64,000 nucleotides of DNA from Dehalococcoidia bacterium (lineage in GTDB: Bacteria; Chloroflexota; Dehalococcoidia; GIF9; UBA5629): assembly GCA_041653995.1 (NCBI GenBank), contig JBAZEK010000003.1, positions 62,001-126,000 of the forward strand, in the 5' to 3' direction. Positions 17,156 through 25,953 of the stretch are shown here, one piece after another (the stretch's first letter is position 1; each line of letters starts with the position of its first letter). Below the pieces are notes generated by a model. It searched no databases. It saw only the letters and a program-made list of their open reading frames with translations, and was not told the DNA's origin. The translations under genes and the position numbers were made by a program.

Positions 17156-18430
17156 ATGCAGGTAGATGTAAACGAATTAAAAGAGAAAGCTGCGCAGGCC
17201 AGGCTTGCCTCTAAACGGCTATCCTTTATCCCCACCGGCGTAAAGGATGAGGCACTCACGGCAATAGCAAAGGCTTTGCTGGACAAGGAAGACATCATCC
17301 TCCGCAATAATGAGAAAGACTATAAAGAGGCCGAAGCCTCCGGCATGAGCGCGGCCATGCTGGACCGGCTTATGCTCGACTCCAAACGGATAAAGGGCAT
17401 GTCGGAGGATGTGAAGACCGTTGCGGCGCTTCCTGATCCCGTGGGGGAGATCATCGAGGAGCGCACCCTGCCCAACGGCCTGGCTCTGAGCAAAAAGCGG
17501 GTACCGCTGGGTGTGATAGGCGCCATCTATGAGAGCAGGCCCAACGTAACGGTGGATATATCGGTTCTATGTCTTAAGGCCGGCAACGCCGTTATACTTC
17601 GCGGCGGTAAAGAGTCGGCTCGATCCAATCTCGCGCTGGCAGGCACGGTGCAGGAGGCGGCGTACAGATCGGGTATTCCGGCCGGATCTGTACAATTCAT
17701 TGAATCGGCCGACCGAAGCTTAGTTGACCGCCTGTTAAAGATGAAGGAGTACATCGACCTGGTTATCCCCAGGGGAGGGGCCGCATTGATCAAATTCGTA
17801 AGGGACAACGCGGCCATGGCGGTGGTGGCCGGCGGCATAGGCGTCTGCCATCTGTATGTAGATCGTACGGCGGATATCCAGAAGGCTGCCGCCATCACCT
17901 ACAATGCCAAGGTTCAGCGCCCCACAGTATGCAATGCACTCGACTGCGTACTGGTGCACAAAGATATCGCGGCGGGATTCCTTCCCGTAATGGCTAAGGA
18001 GCTGGCCCAAGCGGAGGTGGAATTACACTGTGATCACCGCTCTCTGGGTATACTCAAATCGATCACGGATCTGAGTATCAGACCGGCGTTGGATGATGAC
18101 TGGGGCAGGGAGTACCTGTCCCTGGTGATGGCGGTCAAGGTCGTCGATTCTCTGGAAGAGGCGTTGCAGCATATCGACCGCTACGGATCAGGACACTCCG
18201 AGGCGATCGTGAGCGAAGATGAGAGTTCAATTCAGCGCTTCCTGAACGAGGTGGATGCCGCCTGTGTCTACGCCAACGCAAGCACGCGGTTCACCGACGG
18301 AGCGCAGTTCGGCATGGGCGCTGAGATCGGCATAAGCACGCAGAAGTTCCATGCCCGCGGACCCATGGCCTTGAGAGAGATCACAAGCTACAAGTGGTGC
18401 ATCAGGGGCAACGGACAGGTCCGGCCTTAG
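17156..18430 (+). CDS. proA: Glutamate-5-semialdehyde dehydrogenase (gamma-glutamyl phosphate reductase)
   Basis: Second step of proline synthesis, NADPH-dependent reduction of gamma-glutamyl phosphate. 424 residues, normal length. Motifs: GVIGAIYESRPNVT near 119, LRGGKESARSN near 144, IPRGGAALIKFV near 203, and the catalytic-Cys region KVQRPTVCNALDCVLV near 253. GGAGG lies upstream of the ATG. Its stop codon overlaps the stop of the convergent rph gene by 3-4 nt, so there is no room for a separate terminator between them. Confidence 0.96.
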   Translation: MQVDVNELKEKAAQARLASKRLSFIPTGVKDEALTAIAKALLDKEDIILRNNEKDYKEAEASGMSAAMLDRLMLDSKRIKGMSEDVKTVAALPDPVGEIIEERTLPNGLALSKKRVPLGVIGAIYESRPNVTVDISVLCLKAGNAVILRGGKESARSNLALAGTVQEAAYRSGIPAGSVQFIESADRSLVDRLLKMKEYIDLVIPRGGAALIKFVRDNAAMAVVAGGIGVCHLYVDRTADIQKAAAITYNAKVQRPTVCNALDCVLVHKDIAAGFLPVMAKELAQAEVELHCDHRSLGILKSITDLSIRPALDDDWGREYLSLVMAVKVVDSLEEALQHIDRYGSGHSEAIVSEDESSIQRFLNEVDAACVYANASTRFTDGAQFGMGAEIGISTQKFHARGPMALREITSYKWCIRGNGQVRP

Positions 18431-19146
18431 CGCAGACTGTCTAATGCCTTTTTCTGTTCTGCAAAGAGCTGCTTTATTCCCTTATCCGCCAGCGCGATCA
18501 AAGTATCAATAGTCTCCTTGGAGAACGGCTTGCCCTCCGCCGTACCCTGAAGCTCAACAAACTCCCCTTTGTCGGTCATAACAACGTTGAAATCGACACC
18601 CGCGCGGAAGTCTTCGTCGTAACACAGGTCGAGAAGCTTAATCCTATCGACCACACCCACGCTGGTGGCAGCCACCGCACACTTCACCGGCATCACCTTG
18701 TAGATGCCCTGCTTTCTCAATTTTGCTATAGCCACATAAAGTGCAACGTAGGCGCCGGTGATGCTGGCGGTGCGTGTACCGCCGTCCGCCTGCAGAACAT
18801 CGCAGTCAACGGCAAAAGTCCTTTCACCCAGCGAGTCCATATCCACGGACGCGCGCAAGCTGCGCCCGATCAACCGCTGTATCTCCTGCGAACGCCCCTG
18901 CTGCCTGTCGGGATTGCGTTGAGTGCGCGTATGTGTGGCGCGGGGCAGCATAGCATATTCGGCTGTCACCCAGCCGCTGCCCTGTCCCTTGAGGAAGGGC
19001 GGCACCCTCTCCTCTACGCTCACGGCGCATATAACACGTGTGTTTCCTATCTCGATCAGGGCCGATCCCTCGGGGTAATCCTGGTAGCCCAGGGTAATCT
19101 TCACCGGCCGCATCTCGTCATTTGCTCGCCCGTCTACTCTCGCCAT
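18427..19146 (-). CDS. rph: Ribonuclease PH
   Basis: Phosphorolytic 3'-5' exoribonuclease that trims tRNA 3' ends, working as a hexamer. 239 residues from ATG 19146 (MARVDGRANDEMRPVKITLG); the site AAGGAAG lies 5 nt upstream, so an upstream in-frame start at 19194 is rejected. Core features: LPRATHTRTQRN with the Arg residues that bind phosphate and RNA, QEIQRLIGRSLRASVD, CDVLQADGGTRTASITGA. It is transcribed from an extended -10 promoter divergent from tauE. Confidence 0.95.
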   Translation of the reverse strand: MARVDGRANDEMRPVKITLGYQDYPEGSALIEIGNTRVICAVSVEERVPPFLKGQGSGWVTAEYAMLPRATHTRTQRNPDRQQGRSQEIQRLIGRSLRASVDMDSLGERTFAVDCDVLQADGGTRTASITGAYVALYVAIAKLRKQGIYKVMPVKCAVAATSVGVVDRIKLLDLCYDEDFRAGVDFNVVMTDKGEFVELQGTAEGKPFSKETIDTLIALADKGIKQLFAEQKKALDSLR

Positions 19147-19177
19147 AATACTTCCTTTTTGCACAAATTCCCGCGCA

Positions 19178-19186
19178 AGTATAGCA
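19178..19186 (-). promoter_or_regulatory. Extended -10 promoter of rph
   Basis: On the minus strand TGC-TATACT (19186-19178) forms an extended -10; TTCATC (19206-19201) lies 17 nt upstream as a weak -35. The leader is about 25 nt and carries AAGGAAG. Most of the spacer is an 11-nt repeat end (19188-19198). Confidence 0.65.
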
Positions 19187-19187
19187 C

Positions 19188-19198
19188 CTCGCAATGAC
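19188..19198. repeat. Solo end of the GTCATTGCGAG palindromic repeat
   Basis: CTCGCAATGAC is identical to the terminal repeat of the 86-bp element at 41135-41220. Here it lies alone between the divergent rph and tauE promoters, inside the rph promoter spacer. Confidence 0.55.
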
Positions 19199-19208
19199 GT
19201 GATGAAAG

Positions 19209-19217
19209 TGCTATCCT
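19209..19217 (+). promoter_or_regulatory. Extended -10 promoter of tauE-like gene, predicted leaderless
   Basis: TGC-TATCCT (TATCCT at 19212-19217) is followed after 10 nt by the ATG at 19228. There is no ribosome site, so the message should start within a few nt of the ATG. Confidence 0.6.
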
Positions 19218-19227
19218 TTCACTCACT

Positions 19228-20094
19228 ATGCCGGCCGACGTCAATATCTGGATACTGGGCGGCACCGGCTTCGCTGCCGGCCTTCTGGGCTCCATGCTGG
19301 GCGTGGGCGGCGGCTTCATCATCGTTCCGGTGCTCACTCTAGCGCTGGGCCTGCCCATCCAGTATGCCATCGGCAGCAGCCTGATCTCTATCGTGATCAA
19401 TGCCTGCACCGCAACCAGCGTCTATATACGCTGTCATATGACTAATCTTCAGCTCGGTTTGCTGCTCTCGTGCGCTCTCGTACCGGGCGCGGTTGCCGGT
19501 GCTTTCCTGGCAGCGAGTCTATCATCCCCCGTTCTCACCATCATCTTCGGATTGCTGATGGTCTACGTAGCCTACCTCATGATGCCCAAGAAACGTCGCA
19601 GACTTGACCCTGAGCAGGTAGAGGCCTCTAAAAAGGTTAGTGAAAAAGACCATGCTCCACACGCCTGGCTGGACGGATGTTACTATGATCCATCCATAAA
19701 CCGTGAGATCGACTATCAAGTTCATCGCCCTGTGACAGGGCTGTTGACCAGCTTTTTCGCGGGCGTTCTTTCCAGCCTGCTGGGCATCGGCGGTGGCATA
19801 ATAAACGTTCCGGTCATGAACCGGTTCATGAAAGTTCCTCTCAAGGCTACTATTGCCACCAGCGCCATGCTGCTCGCTTTCACCACCATGACCGGCGCAA
19901 TTATCTATATATTTAACGGGTATGTCGTGCCCTATATCGTTGCGCCGCTCATTATCTGCGTATTCCTGGGCGCCAGGCTGGGGGCCGCATTGGCTCACCG
20001 GGCCCGCAGCGCACTGCTCATGTGGATATTTACATTTTTCCTGGCCGTAACAGCGGTCCTTATGATTCTCAAAGCGCTCAATATACTGGGGTGA
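19228..20094 (+). CDS. TauE/SafE family anion exporter
   Basis: Multi-pass membrane protein of 288 residues with two homologous halves, each opening with a Gly-rich motif: GFAAGLLGSMLGVGGGFIIVP (about 12) and FFAGVLSSLLGIGGGIINVP (about 178). About eight membrane helices are expected, with a charged cytoplasmic linker around 118-160. The family exports sulfite, sulfonates or other organic anions, or moves sulfur compounds. The next gene is a DUF1634 membrane protein, a frequent companion. Substrate not deducible. Confidence 0.88.
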   Translation: MPADVNIWILGGTGFAAGLLGSMLGVGGGFIIVPVLTLALGLPIQYAIGSSLISIVINACTATSVYIRCHMTNLQLGLLLSCALVPGAVAGAFLAASLSSPVLTIIFGLLMVYVAYLMMPKKRRRLDPEQVEASKKVSEKDHAPHAWLDGCYYDPSINREIDYQVHRPVTGLLTSFFAGVLSSLLGIGGGIINVPVMNRFMKVPLKATIATSAMLLAFTTMTGAIIYIFNGYVVPYIVAPLIICVFLGARLGAALAHRARSALLMWIFTFFLAVTAVLMILKALNILG

Positions 20095-20095
20095 A

Positions 20096-20467
20096 ATGAA
20101 GATGGAATGCCGGTACGACACCCGTCATGAAAAGCTGCACCGCCTCAACCGGCGCATCAGCCTGGTGCTGCGCGCGGGTATAGCGGTCAGCCTTATATTG
20201 ATCGTCTGTGGACTCATCATTTTTCTGGTGAGCGGCGCCCCGCACACATCTCCACTGCTGCCGCTGCCCTCGCTGGTAGACGGATTTGCCGCGCTCAATC
20301 CGGCGGCTTTCATAACAGCCGGCGTGGTCCTTATCCTGCTCCTGCCCGTGGCCATGCTGATACTATCGCTTGCGTACTTCGCCGCCGTGAGGGAAAGGCA
20401 ACCGGTCATCGTTTGCATCGTGCTTCTGATAATGCTGACAGCCAGCCTCATTTTAGTATTGAAATGA
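20096..20467 (+). CDS. DUF1634 membrane protein
   Basis: 123 residues with three predicted membrane helices (about 25-47, 68-90 and 101-121) and a short basic N-terminus (RHEKLHRLNRRIS). DUF1634 proteins commonly follow TauE/SafE transporters and are thought to be their accessory; no activity is known. The ATG lies 1 nt after the transporter stop, so translation is coupled. Confidence 0.8.
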   Translation: MKMECRYDTRHEKLHRLNRRISLVLRAGIAVSLILIVCGLIIFLVSGAPHTSPLLPLPSLVDGFAALNPAAFITAGVVLILLLPVAMLILSLAYFAAVRERQPVIVCIVLLIMLTASLILVLK

Positions 20468-20468
20468 A

Positions 20469-20497
20469 TTGACCGCAGGCATGGCCTGTGATATTAT
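20469..20497 (+). promoter_or_regulatory. Promoter of udg, predicted leaderless
   Basis: TTGACC (20469-20474), a 17-nt spacer, and TATTAT (20492-20497) with TGA before it, so both a near-consensus -35 and an extended -10. The ATG at 20507 follows after 9 nt without a Shine-Dalgarno site. Confidence 0.78.
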
Positions 20498-20506
20498 TCG
20501 AATTAG

Positions 20507-21103
20507 ATGTCGCCTCTGACTGAACTTCACGCGGAAATAGAACGCTGTAAAAATTGTGACCTTGCCAGGCACCGTACCAGGGTTGTGCCGGGCGAGGGGC
20601 CCGATGACGCCAAGCTGCTTTTTATCGGTGAAGCGCCGGGCTATCATGAAGACCAGACCGGCCGGCCTTTCGTAGGCCAGGCGGGCCAGTACCTGGACCA
20701 GCTTATCGGCATGATCGGATATAAGCGCAACCAGGTCTACATAGCCAACGTAATCAAGTGCCGGCCACCCGAAAACCGCGATCCTCTGCCCGGCGAGATC
20801 ATGGCCTGCAGCAAATGGCTGGAGCGCCAGCTCGACGTGATCAAGCCCCGCGTGATTGTAACCCTGGGTCGTTATTCCATGGCAAAATATTTTCCCGGCG
20901 AAAGTATCAGCAAGGTACACGGCCGGGCCAGACGCTCGGGGAATGTAATTTATTTCGCCATGTACCATCCGGCGGCGGCGCTGCACCAGGGCAACCTGCG
21001 CCGGGTGATAGAGGCCGACATACTCAAATTGCCGGCGGTACTGGCGGAGGCCGGCAAGATGGAGGAAGAAAAAGAAAGACCGGCCCAGCTTAATCTTTTC
21101 TAA
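20507..21103 (+). CDS. udg: Type-4 (Fe-S) uracil-DNA glycosylase
   Basis: Removes uracil from deaminated DNA in base-excision repair. The four cluster cysteines are Cys14, Cys17, Cys85 and Cys101 (CKNC, KCRPPENRDP, MACSKW); the active-site motif GEAPGYHEDQTGRPFVG is at about 41-57 and the second motif MYHPAAALH at about 152. The protein ends in QLNLF (194-198), which fits the bacterial sliding-clamp-binding pentapeptide QL-x-LF. It is followed after 6 nt by the RNase J gene. Confidence 0.94.
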   Translation: MSPLTELHAEIERCKNCDLARHRTRVVPGEGPDDAKLLFIGEAPGYHEDQTGRPFVGQAGQYLDQLIGMIGYKRNQVYIANVIKCRPPENRDPLPGEIMACSKWLERQLDVIKPRVIVTLGRYSMAKYFPGESISKVHGRARRSGNVIYFAMYHPAAALHQGNLRRVIEADILKLPAVLAEAGKMEEEKERPAQLNLF

Positions 21104-21109
21104 AATGCA

Positions 21110-22762
21110 ATGACCCGTCACAAGTTAAGAATTATCCCTCTCGGCGGCCTCGGCGAGATCGGCAAGAACATGATGGCCGTCGAATACGGCGAAGATATCC
21201 TTATCATCGACTGCGGCATGATGTTCCCCGAGGACGAGATGCTGGGAGTCGACCTGCTGATTCCGGATATAACCTATCTGCTCGAGCATAAACACAAACT
21301 ACGCGGCATCGTCATCACACACGGCCACGAGGACCATATCGGCGCCCTCCCATATATACTGCCGCAACTCGACCTCCCCATATATGCCACAAAACTCACG
21401 CAGGGACTTATCTCGGTCAAGCTCAAGGAGCACCGCTCCCTGATCAAGGCGCGGCTCAAGCTGATAACACCGGGCGTGCGCTTCCAGGTGGGCAGCTTCA
21501 AGGTCGAGGCCTTCCCTGTCTGCCACAGCATACCCGACGCGGTGGGGCTGATTATATATACGCCGCTGGGCGCAATCGTCAACAGCGGCGATTTCAAGAT
21601 AGATTACACGCCGGTGGACGGACGTCCCACCGACCTTTCCAAGCTGGCCAAGCTGGGCAACGAAGGCGTGCTGCTGCTGATGGCCGATTCCACCTACAGC
21701 GAACTGCCCGGCTATACTCCTTCAGAGAAAATCGTCGGCCAGACCCTGGAGCATATCATCGGCGATGCGCCCGGCCGTGTCATCATCGCCACTTTCTCAT
21801 CGTTGATATCCCGCATCCAGATGGTCATCGATGCCGCCACCCACCACAAACGCCATGTCTTCATCGTAGGGCGCAGCATGCGCGATACAGTCAAGATGGC
21901 CCTGGAACTCGGCTACCTGCACGACCCGGGTCAAGTACTATGTACTGCAGATGACCTTAAGAAGTACAGCCACAGCCAGACCATTCTGCTCACCACCGGC
22001 AGCCAGGGCGAACCGACCTCGGCGCTGGTGCGCATCGCCAACCGCGACCATCCCGAGATACGTATACATCAGGGCGATACCGTGGTCATATCCGCCACAC
22101 CCATTCCCGGCAACGAGTCGCTTATCAACCGCACCATCGACAATCTCTTCCGCCAGGGCGCCAACGTTATATACGGCTCGCGCTCCAACGTGCATGTGCA
22201 CGGCCACGGCAGCCAGGAGGAGCTCAAGATGCTGCTCACACTGGCCAAGCCCAGGTTCTTCATGCCGATACACGGCGAGTACCGCCACCTCGTCATACAT
22301 GCCGGCCTGGCTAAAAGCCTTGGTATACAGGAGAGCAATATCTTCGTCATGGATAACGGGAATATGCTTGAGATCGACGGCGAAAAGGCGCGCATAGCCG
22401 GCAAGCTACCGTATGGAAATGTCTACGTGGACGGTCTGGTGCTGGGGCGCCACGCGCAGGTGATACTGCGTGACCGCAAGCTGCTTTCGCGCGACGGCAT
22501 CGTGGTGGTTATAGTGGCACTGGACAAGAATAAAGGTTGCCTGGTCGGCACGCCGGACATCGTATCCCGCGGCTTCGTGGATGCCGAGCATGACGGCACC
22601 GTGATCAACCAGGGGCGCGAGCTGGTGGCCAGTACGCTGGGCAAGGGACACCATACCGAGCAGAGCGCCATACATACGCGTATCAAGGAGACCTTGAGCA
22701 AATTCTTCTACGAGAAGACCAAACGGCGCCCCATGATAATTACAACTGCTATCGAGGTATAG
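21110..22762 (+). CDS. rnj: Ribonuclease J
   Basis: Beta-CASP metallo-beta-lactamase ribonuclease with endo- and 5'-3' exonuclease activity, a main mRNA-decay and rRNA-maturation enzyme where RNase E is absent. 550 residues. The zinc motif HGHEDH is at 71-76; other landmarks are NSGDFKID near 161, the beta-CASP STYSELPG, and MPIHGEYRHL near 385. The C-terminal domain follows to the end. The start is ATG 21110, 6 nt after udg; an ATG at 21105 runs at once into a stop. No clear ribosome site. Confidence 0.95.
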   Translation: MTRHKLRIIPLGGLGEIGKNMMAVEYGEDILIIDCGMMFPEDEMLGVDLLIPDITYLLEHKHKLRGIVITHGHEDHIGALPYILPQLDLPIYATKLTQGLISVKLKEHRSLIKARLKLITPGVRFQVGSFKVEAFPVCHSIPDAVGLIIYTPLGAIVNSGDFKIDYTPVDGRPTDLSKLAKLGNEGVLLLMADSTYSELPGYTPSEKIVGQTLEHIIGDAPGRVIIATFSSLISRIQMVIDAATHHKRHVFIVGRSMRDTVKMALELGYLHDPGQVLCTADDLKKYSHSQTILLTTGSQGEPTSALVRIANRDHPEIRIHQGDTVVISATPIPGNESLINRTIDNLFRQGANVIYGSRSNVHVHGHGSQEELKMLLTLAKPRFFMPIHGEYRHLVIHAGLAKSLGIQESNIFVMDNGNMLEIDGEKARIAGKLPYGNVYVDGLVLGRHAQVILRDRKLLSRDGIVVVIVALDKNKGCLVGTPDIVSRGFVDAEHDGTVINQGRELVASTLGKGHHTEQSAIHTRIKETLSKFFYEKTKRRPMIITTAIEV

Positions 22763-22774
22763 TAGAATAAACCT

Positions 22775-24976
22775 ATGCCCGCCAGGAAAAGCAGTAGTAC
22801 CAACAGTAAAAAACCATCGCAGAAGAAATCCGGAAAAGGCTCAGGCAATGCGTTTCTCCACTTCCTTTTCTCTCCCCCCGTGCTGCTCGCCATCATATTC
22901 GTGATAGCCGTCTGCCTGATAGTGGCCCTCTGGGCGCTCATCACACAGGCCATGGGCGAGCTCGGCGCGGAGATCGCCTCCGCCCTCGATGCAGCCGGAG
23001 CTAATATCGTAAGCCTGATGGGCCTGGGCGTTATCTTCGTGATAATAGCCGTCATAGGGCTGCTGGTTATCATCGGCCGCCCCTCGTTCTTCGCGCGCAA
23101 CTGGAATTATTTCATTGCTGCGGCCGCCTTCATGACGGCCGCCTGGGGCCTGCTTTCCTATCTTCGCCCATCCGGCTCCGGAATACTGGCACAGGTTACG
23201 CTGGGAGGCCTCATCGGGCAGGCTATTGTTACCGATTCTCCGGTTATAGGTATGTTGATTATTTTAGCGCTGGTTCTGCTGGGCGTATTCCTGGTGGCGC
23301 CCGAATGGACGCTGGGACTTTTCAAGCGCACGGCAAAAGGAACGGCGGGAGCAGTCGGCGGGATAGCTGAAGCAGTCAAAGACTCCAACTCGCAGAAAAA
23401 GGCTTTGCCGCCCGTAAAAGCGACGGAAGAAAAACAAACTGCGCTGATTGAGAAAGGTGAAGAACCGGTCGCGCCTATCGATACCGCTGTGATGGACAGG
23501 CTGCGTTCCGGCATAATCGTTGGCGGCTGGTCGCTGCCCAACATAAATATTCTTGACAGGATAGCCGAGACCGTCATCAGCGACAGCGAGATAGAGAAGC
23601 GCCGGGAGACCATCGAGGAGGCGCTGGCCAGCTATGGTGTTGAGGCAAAGGTGATCGAGGTGAACCGCGGTCCCACTGTCACGCAGTTCGGCGTCGAGCC
23701 CGGCTGGGACCGAAAATTCAAGGAGGTCCGTGAGAAGGACCGCGACGGCAACGTCTCCTCCAGGCAGGAGGAGGTCGGACGCACGCGCGTCAAGGTCGAG
23801 CGCATCAATTCTTTGTCCAACGACCTGGCGCTGGCGCTGGCGGCGCCCAGCATCAGGATCGAGGCGCCCGTGCCCGGCAAGTCCATGGTGGGCATCGAGG
23901 TGCCCAACACAACCTTCGGCTCAGTCGGCCTGCGCGGCGTGATGGAGAGCACGGCCTTTCAGAAGATGCTGGCTAAATCGCACCTGGCAATTGCGCTGGG
24001 CAAGGGCGCCGGTGGTGAGACCATCGTGGCCGACCTGACTAAAATGCCGCACCTGCTGATCGCCGGCGCCACAGGCAGCGGCAAAAGCGTATGCCTCAAT
24101 TCCATCATCTGCTGCCTGATGATGAACAACACGCCTGACGCCGTGCGCTTCGTGATGGTGGACCCCAAGCGCGTCGAGCTGGTCAATTACAACAACATCC
24201 CGCACCTGGTATCGCCTGTAGTTGTGGACACGGAGAAAGCCGTGATGGCTTTGCGCTGGCTGAGCGCCGAGATGGACATCCGTTACAAGCGTTTCTCAGC
24301 CTCCAAGGCGCGTAATATAGAAGACTTCAATAAGAATAAGCAGCCCTCGGAATGCATGCCCTACATCATTGTCATAATCGACGAGCTGGCCGACCTGATG
24401 ATGGCAGCATACGACGAGGTCGAGCACGCCCTCTGCCGCCTGGCGCAGCTTGCGCGCGCCACCGGCATACATTTGATCGTTGCCACGCAGAGGCCGTCCG
24501 TGGACGTTGTGACCGGACTGATCAAAGCCAATTTCCCCACGCGCATGAGCTTCGCGCTGACCTCGCAGGTGGACTCCCGCACCATCATCGATTCCGCCGG
24601 GGCTGAGAAGCTTCTGGGCAGGGGCGATATGCTTTATATGCCGCAGGACGTCTCCAAGCCCAAGCGCCTGCAGGGCACCATGGTCGGCGACGGTGAGATC
24701 GAGAGGCTTGTCACCTTCTGGGCCAACCAGCGCCGACAGGAGGCTCAGCCGGTAAAATTCGAGGAGATGGCCAGGGCAACCCCCGATGGCAAGAAATCAG
24801 CCGAGGACGAGTTGCTGGATGCCGCCCGTAAGCTCGCGCTGGAATCCAAGGAGCTCTCCACCTCCTACCTGCAGAGAAAGCTTGGGATAGGATTCCCACG
24901 CGCAGCCAGAATCATGGACAGGCTGAAAGAAGAGGGGTTCGGGAAAGAGAAGGAAAGAGAGAAAGGGGAAATGTGA
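22775..24976 (+). CDS. ftsK: FtsK/SpoIIIE DNA translocase
   Basis: Membrane-anchored hexameric motor that pumps chromosomal DNA at division. 733 residues: a basic N-terminal tail, four membrane helices (about 28-190), a short linker, alpha/beta motor domains with Walker A GATGSGKS near 430 and Walker B IVIIDELADLM, and a C-terminal gamma winged-helix (DAARKLALESKELSTSYLQR onward) for sequence-guided direction. The ATG has no ribosome site; a TATAGT at 22758-22763 at the end of rnj could give a short leader. Convergent with the restriction gene, 5 nt apart. Confidence 0.95.
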   Translation: MPARKSSSTNSKKPSQKKSGKGSGNAFLHFLFSPPVLLAIIFVIAVCLIVALWALITQAMGELGAEIASALDAAGANIVSLMGLGVIFVIIAVIGLLVIIGRPSFFARNWNYFIAAAAFMTAAWGLLSYLRPSGSGILAQVTLGGLIGQAIVTDSPVIGMLIILALVLLGVFLVAPEWTLGLFKRTAKGTAGAVGGIAEAVKDSNSQKKALPPVKATEEKQTALIEKGEEPVAPIDTAVMDRLRSGIIVGGWSLPNINILDRIAETVISDSEIEKRRETIEEALASYGVEAKVIEVNRGPTVTQFGVEPGWDRKFKEVREKDRDGNVSSRQEEVGRTRVKVERINSLSNDLALALAAPSIRIEAPVPGKSMVGIEVPNTTFGSVGLRGVMESTAFQKMLAKSHLAIALGKGAGGETIVADLTKMPHLLIAGATGSGKSVCLNSIICCLMMNNTPDAVRFVMVDPKRVELVNYNNIPHLVSPVVVDTEKAVMALRWLSAEMDIRYKRFSASKARNIEDFNKNKQPSECMPYIIVIIDELADLMMAAYDEVEHALCRLAQLARATGIHLIVATQRPSVDVVTGLIKANFPTRMSFALTSQVDSRTIIDSAGAEKLLGRGDMLYMPQDVSKPKRLQGTMVGDGEIERLVTFWANQRRQEAQPVKFEEMARATPDGKKSAEDELLDAARKLALESKELSTSYLQRKLGIGFPRAARIMDRLKEEGFGKEKEREKGEM

Positions 24977-24981
24977 ACGGT

Positions 24982-25953
24982 TCAGTCTCGCATATTAGCA
25001 GGAATTGCTATTAGCAAAGATTTATCTGATTCAATATCATCGACTCGGCGATTATAAATCTCAAGTAGTCGCCGAAACTCACCAACAAGCTGGCTTCTTG
25101 AAAATGCGGATAGTTCCTCAACATTCTGGCCCACGAAGGATTCGATTGACTCCACAAATACCCTCCCTGGTAAAAGCATCTCAGCGTTGCCTTTAGCAGC
25201 CGCCAATAGACGGTCAGGAACCAGCAGATATACCCGAAAGCCGTCATCAACATTTGACTTGCATTTATCATAGACTGCTTGCATCGGTGAGACCGTAATG
25301 TGAAATATTGTATCGTTTATCAGGAAATCACCCCTCCGCTTTAGCTGTTCATCAGCGGTGCTGGAAGAATAATTTTCAACATCAATACTGGGATATCTCA
25401 ACTTCAGCTTGGCACCAACCAAGTATTGCGCAATTTGCCCTTCTTTACCTCTGTCGCTAGCCGCCTTCAATAGGTTATGAATAAATTGCCAAGTGCTGAA
25501 AGAAGGATCATATAGTACTTTGAGTACCTGGCGATTATGAAAATCGTTGATCCTTTCCACCAAGAATTGTTGAAGCCGTTTCAGTACCAGATTACGCTCA
25601 CGCTTTGACAGTCTATCCAGTTTCATTTCAGCTATCGATTGCAACATAAGTCCCATGTCTCCGGCGCCACCTCTATTCGTTCGACCACCCTCCCTTAGAA
25701 AAGGCCGGGTTTCACCGAATTTTTTCAAAATGCCAGCTATAGCAGACGCACTAAGCCCCGCAATCTGAGATTGACCTTTTTTAGTTCTATATGAATCTAA
25801 ATCCAAATTGAACTCGTCCTGCAATTTATCAAGTATGAGTAAAGCCGCTGCTATTGTTCCCCTGGCAGGTCCTTCGGATACTTTATGTACCTTCAATTGA
25901 AAAAACCATATGTCGAATATGCGTAGCGCTCGATCAATTACATCTGATTCCAT
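24982..25953 (-). CDS. Putative restriction endonuclease (DUF4928 family)
   Basis: 323 residues resembling DUF4928 proteins, which are typically encoded next to cytosine-5 methyltransferases and are presumed type II restriction enzymes. A candidate nuclease core is RRGDFLINDTIFHITVSPM near 223, after AKLKLRYPSIDVEN; the N-terminal half is helical and may read DNA. ATG 25953 is preferred because GAGGT lies 6 nt upstream. It overlaps the end of the methyltransferase gene by 20 nt. AT-rich composition unlike ftsK. The recognition site cannot be deduced. Confidence 0.7.
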   Translation of the reverse strand: MESDVIDRALRIFDIWFFQLKVHKVSEGPARGTIAAALLILDKLQDEFNLDLDSYRTKKGQSQIAGLSASAIAGILKKFGETRPFLREGGRTNRGGAGDMGLMLQSIAEMKLDRLSKRERNLVLKRLQQFLVERINDFHNRQVLKVLYDPSFSTWQFIHNLLKAASDRGKEGQIAQYLVGAKLKLRYPSIDVENYSSSTADEQLKRRGDFLINDTIFHITVSPMQAVYDKCKSNVDDGFRVYLLVPDRLLAAAKGNAEMLLPGRVFVESIESFVGQNVEELSAFSRSQLVGEFRRLLEIYNRRVDDIESDKSLLIAIPANMRD

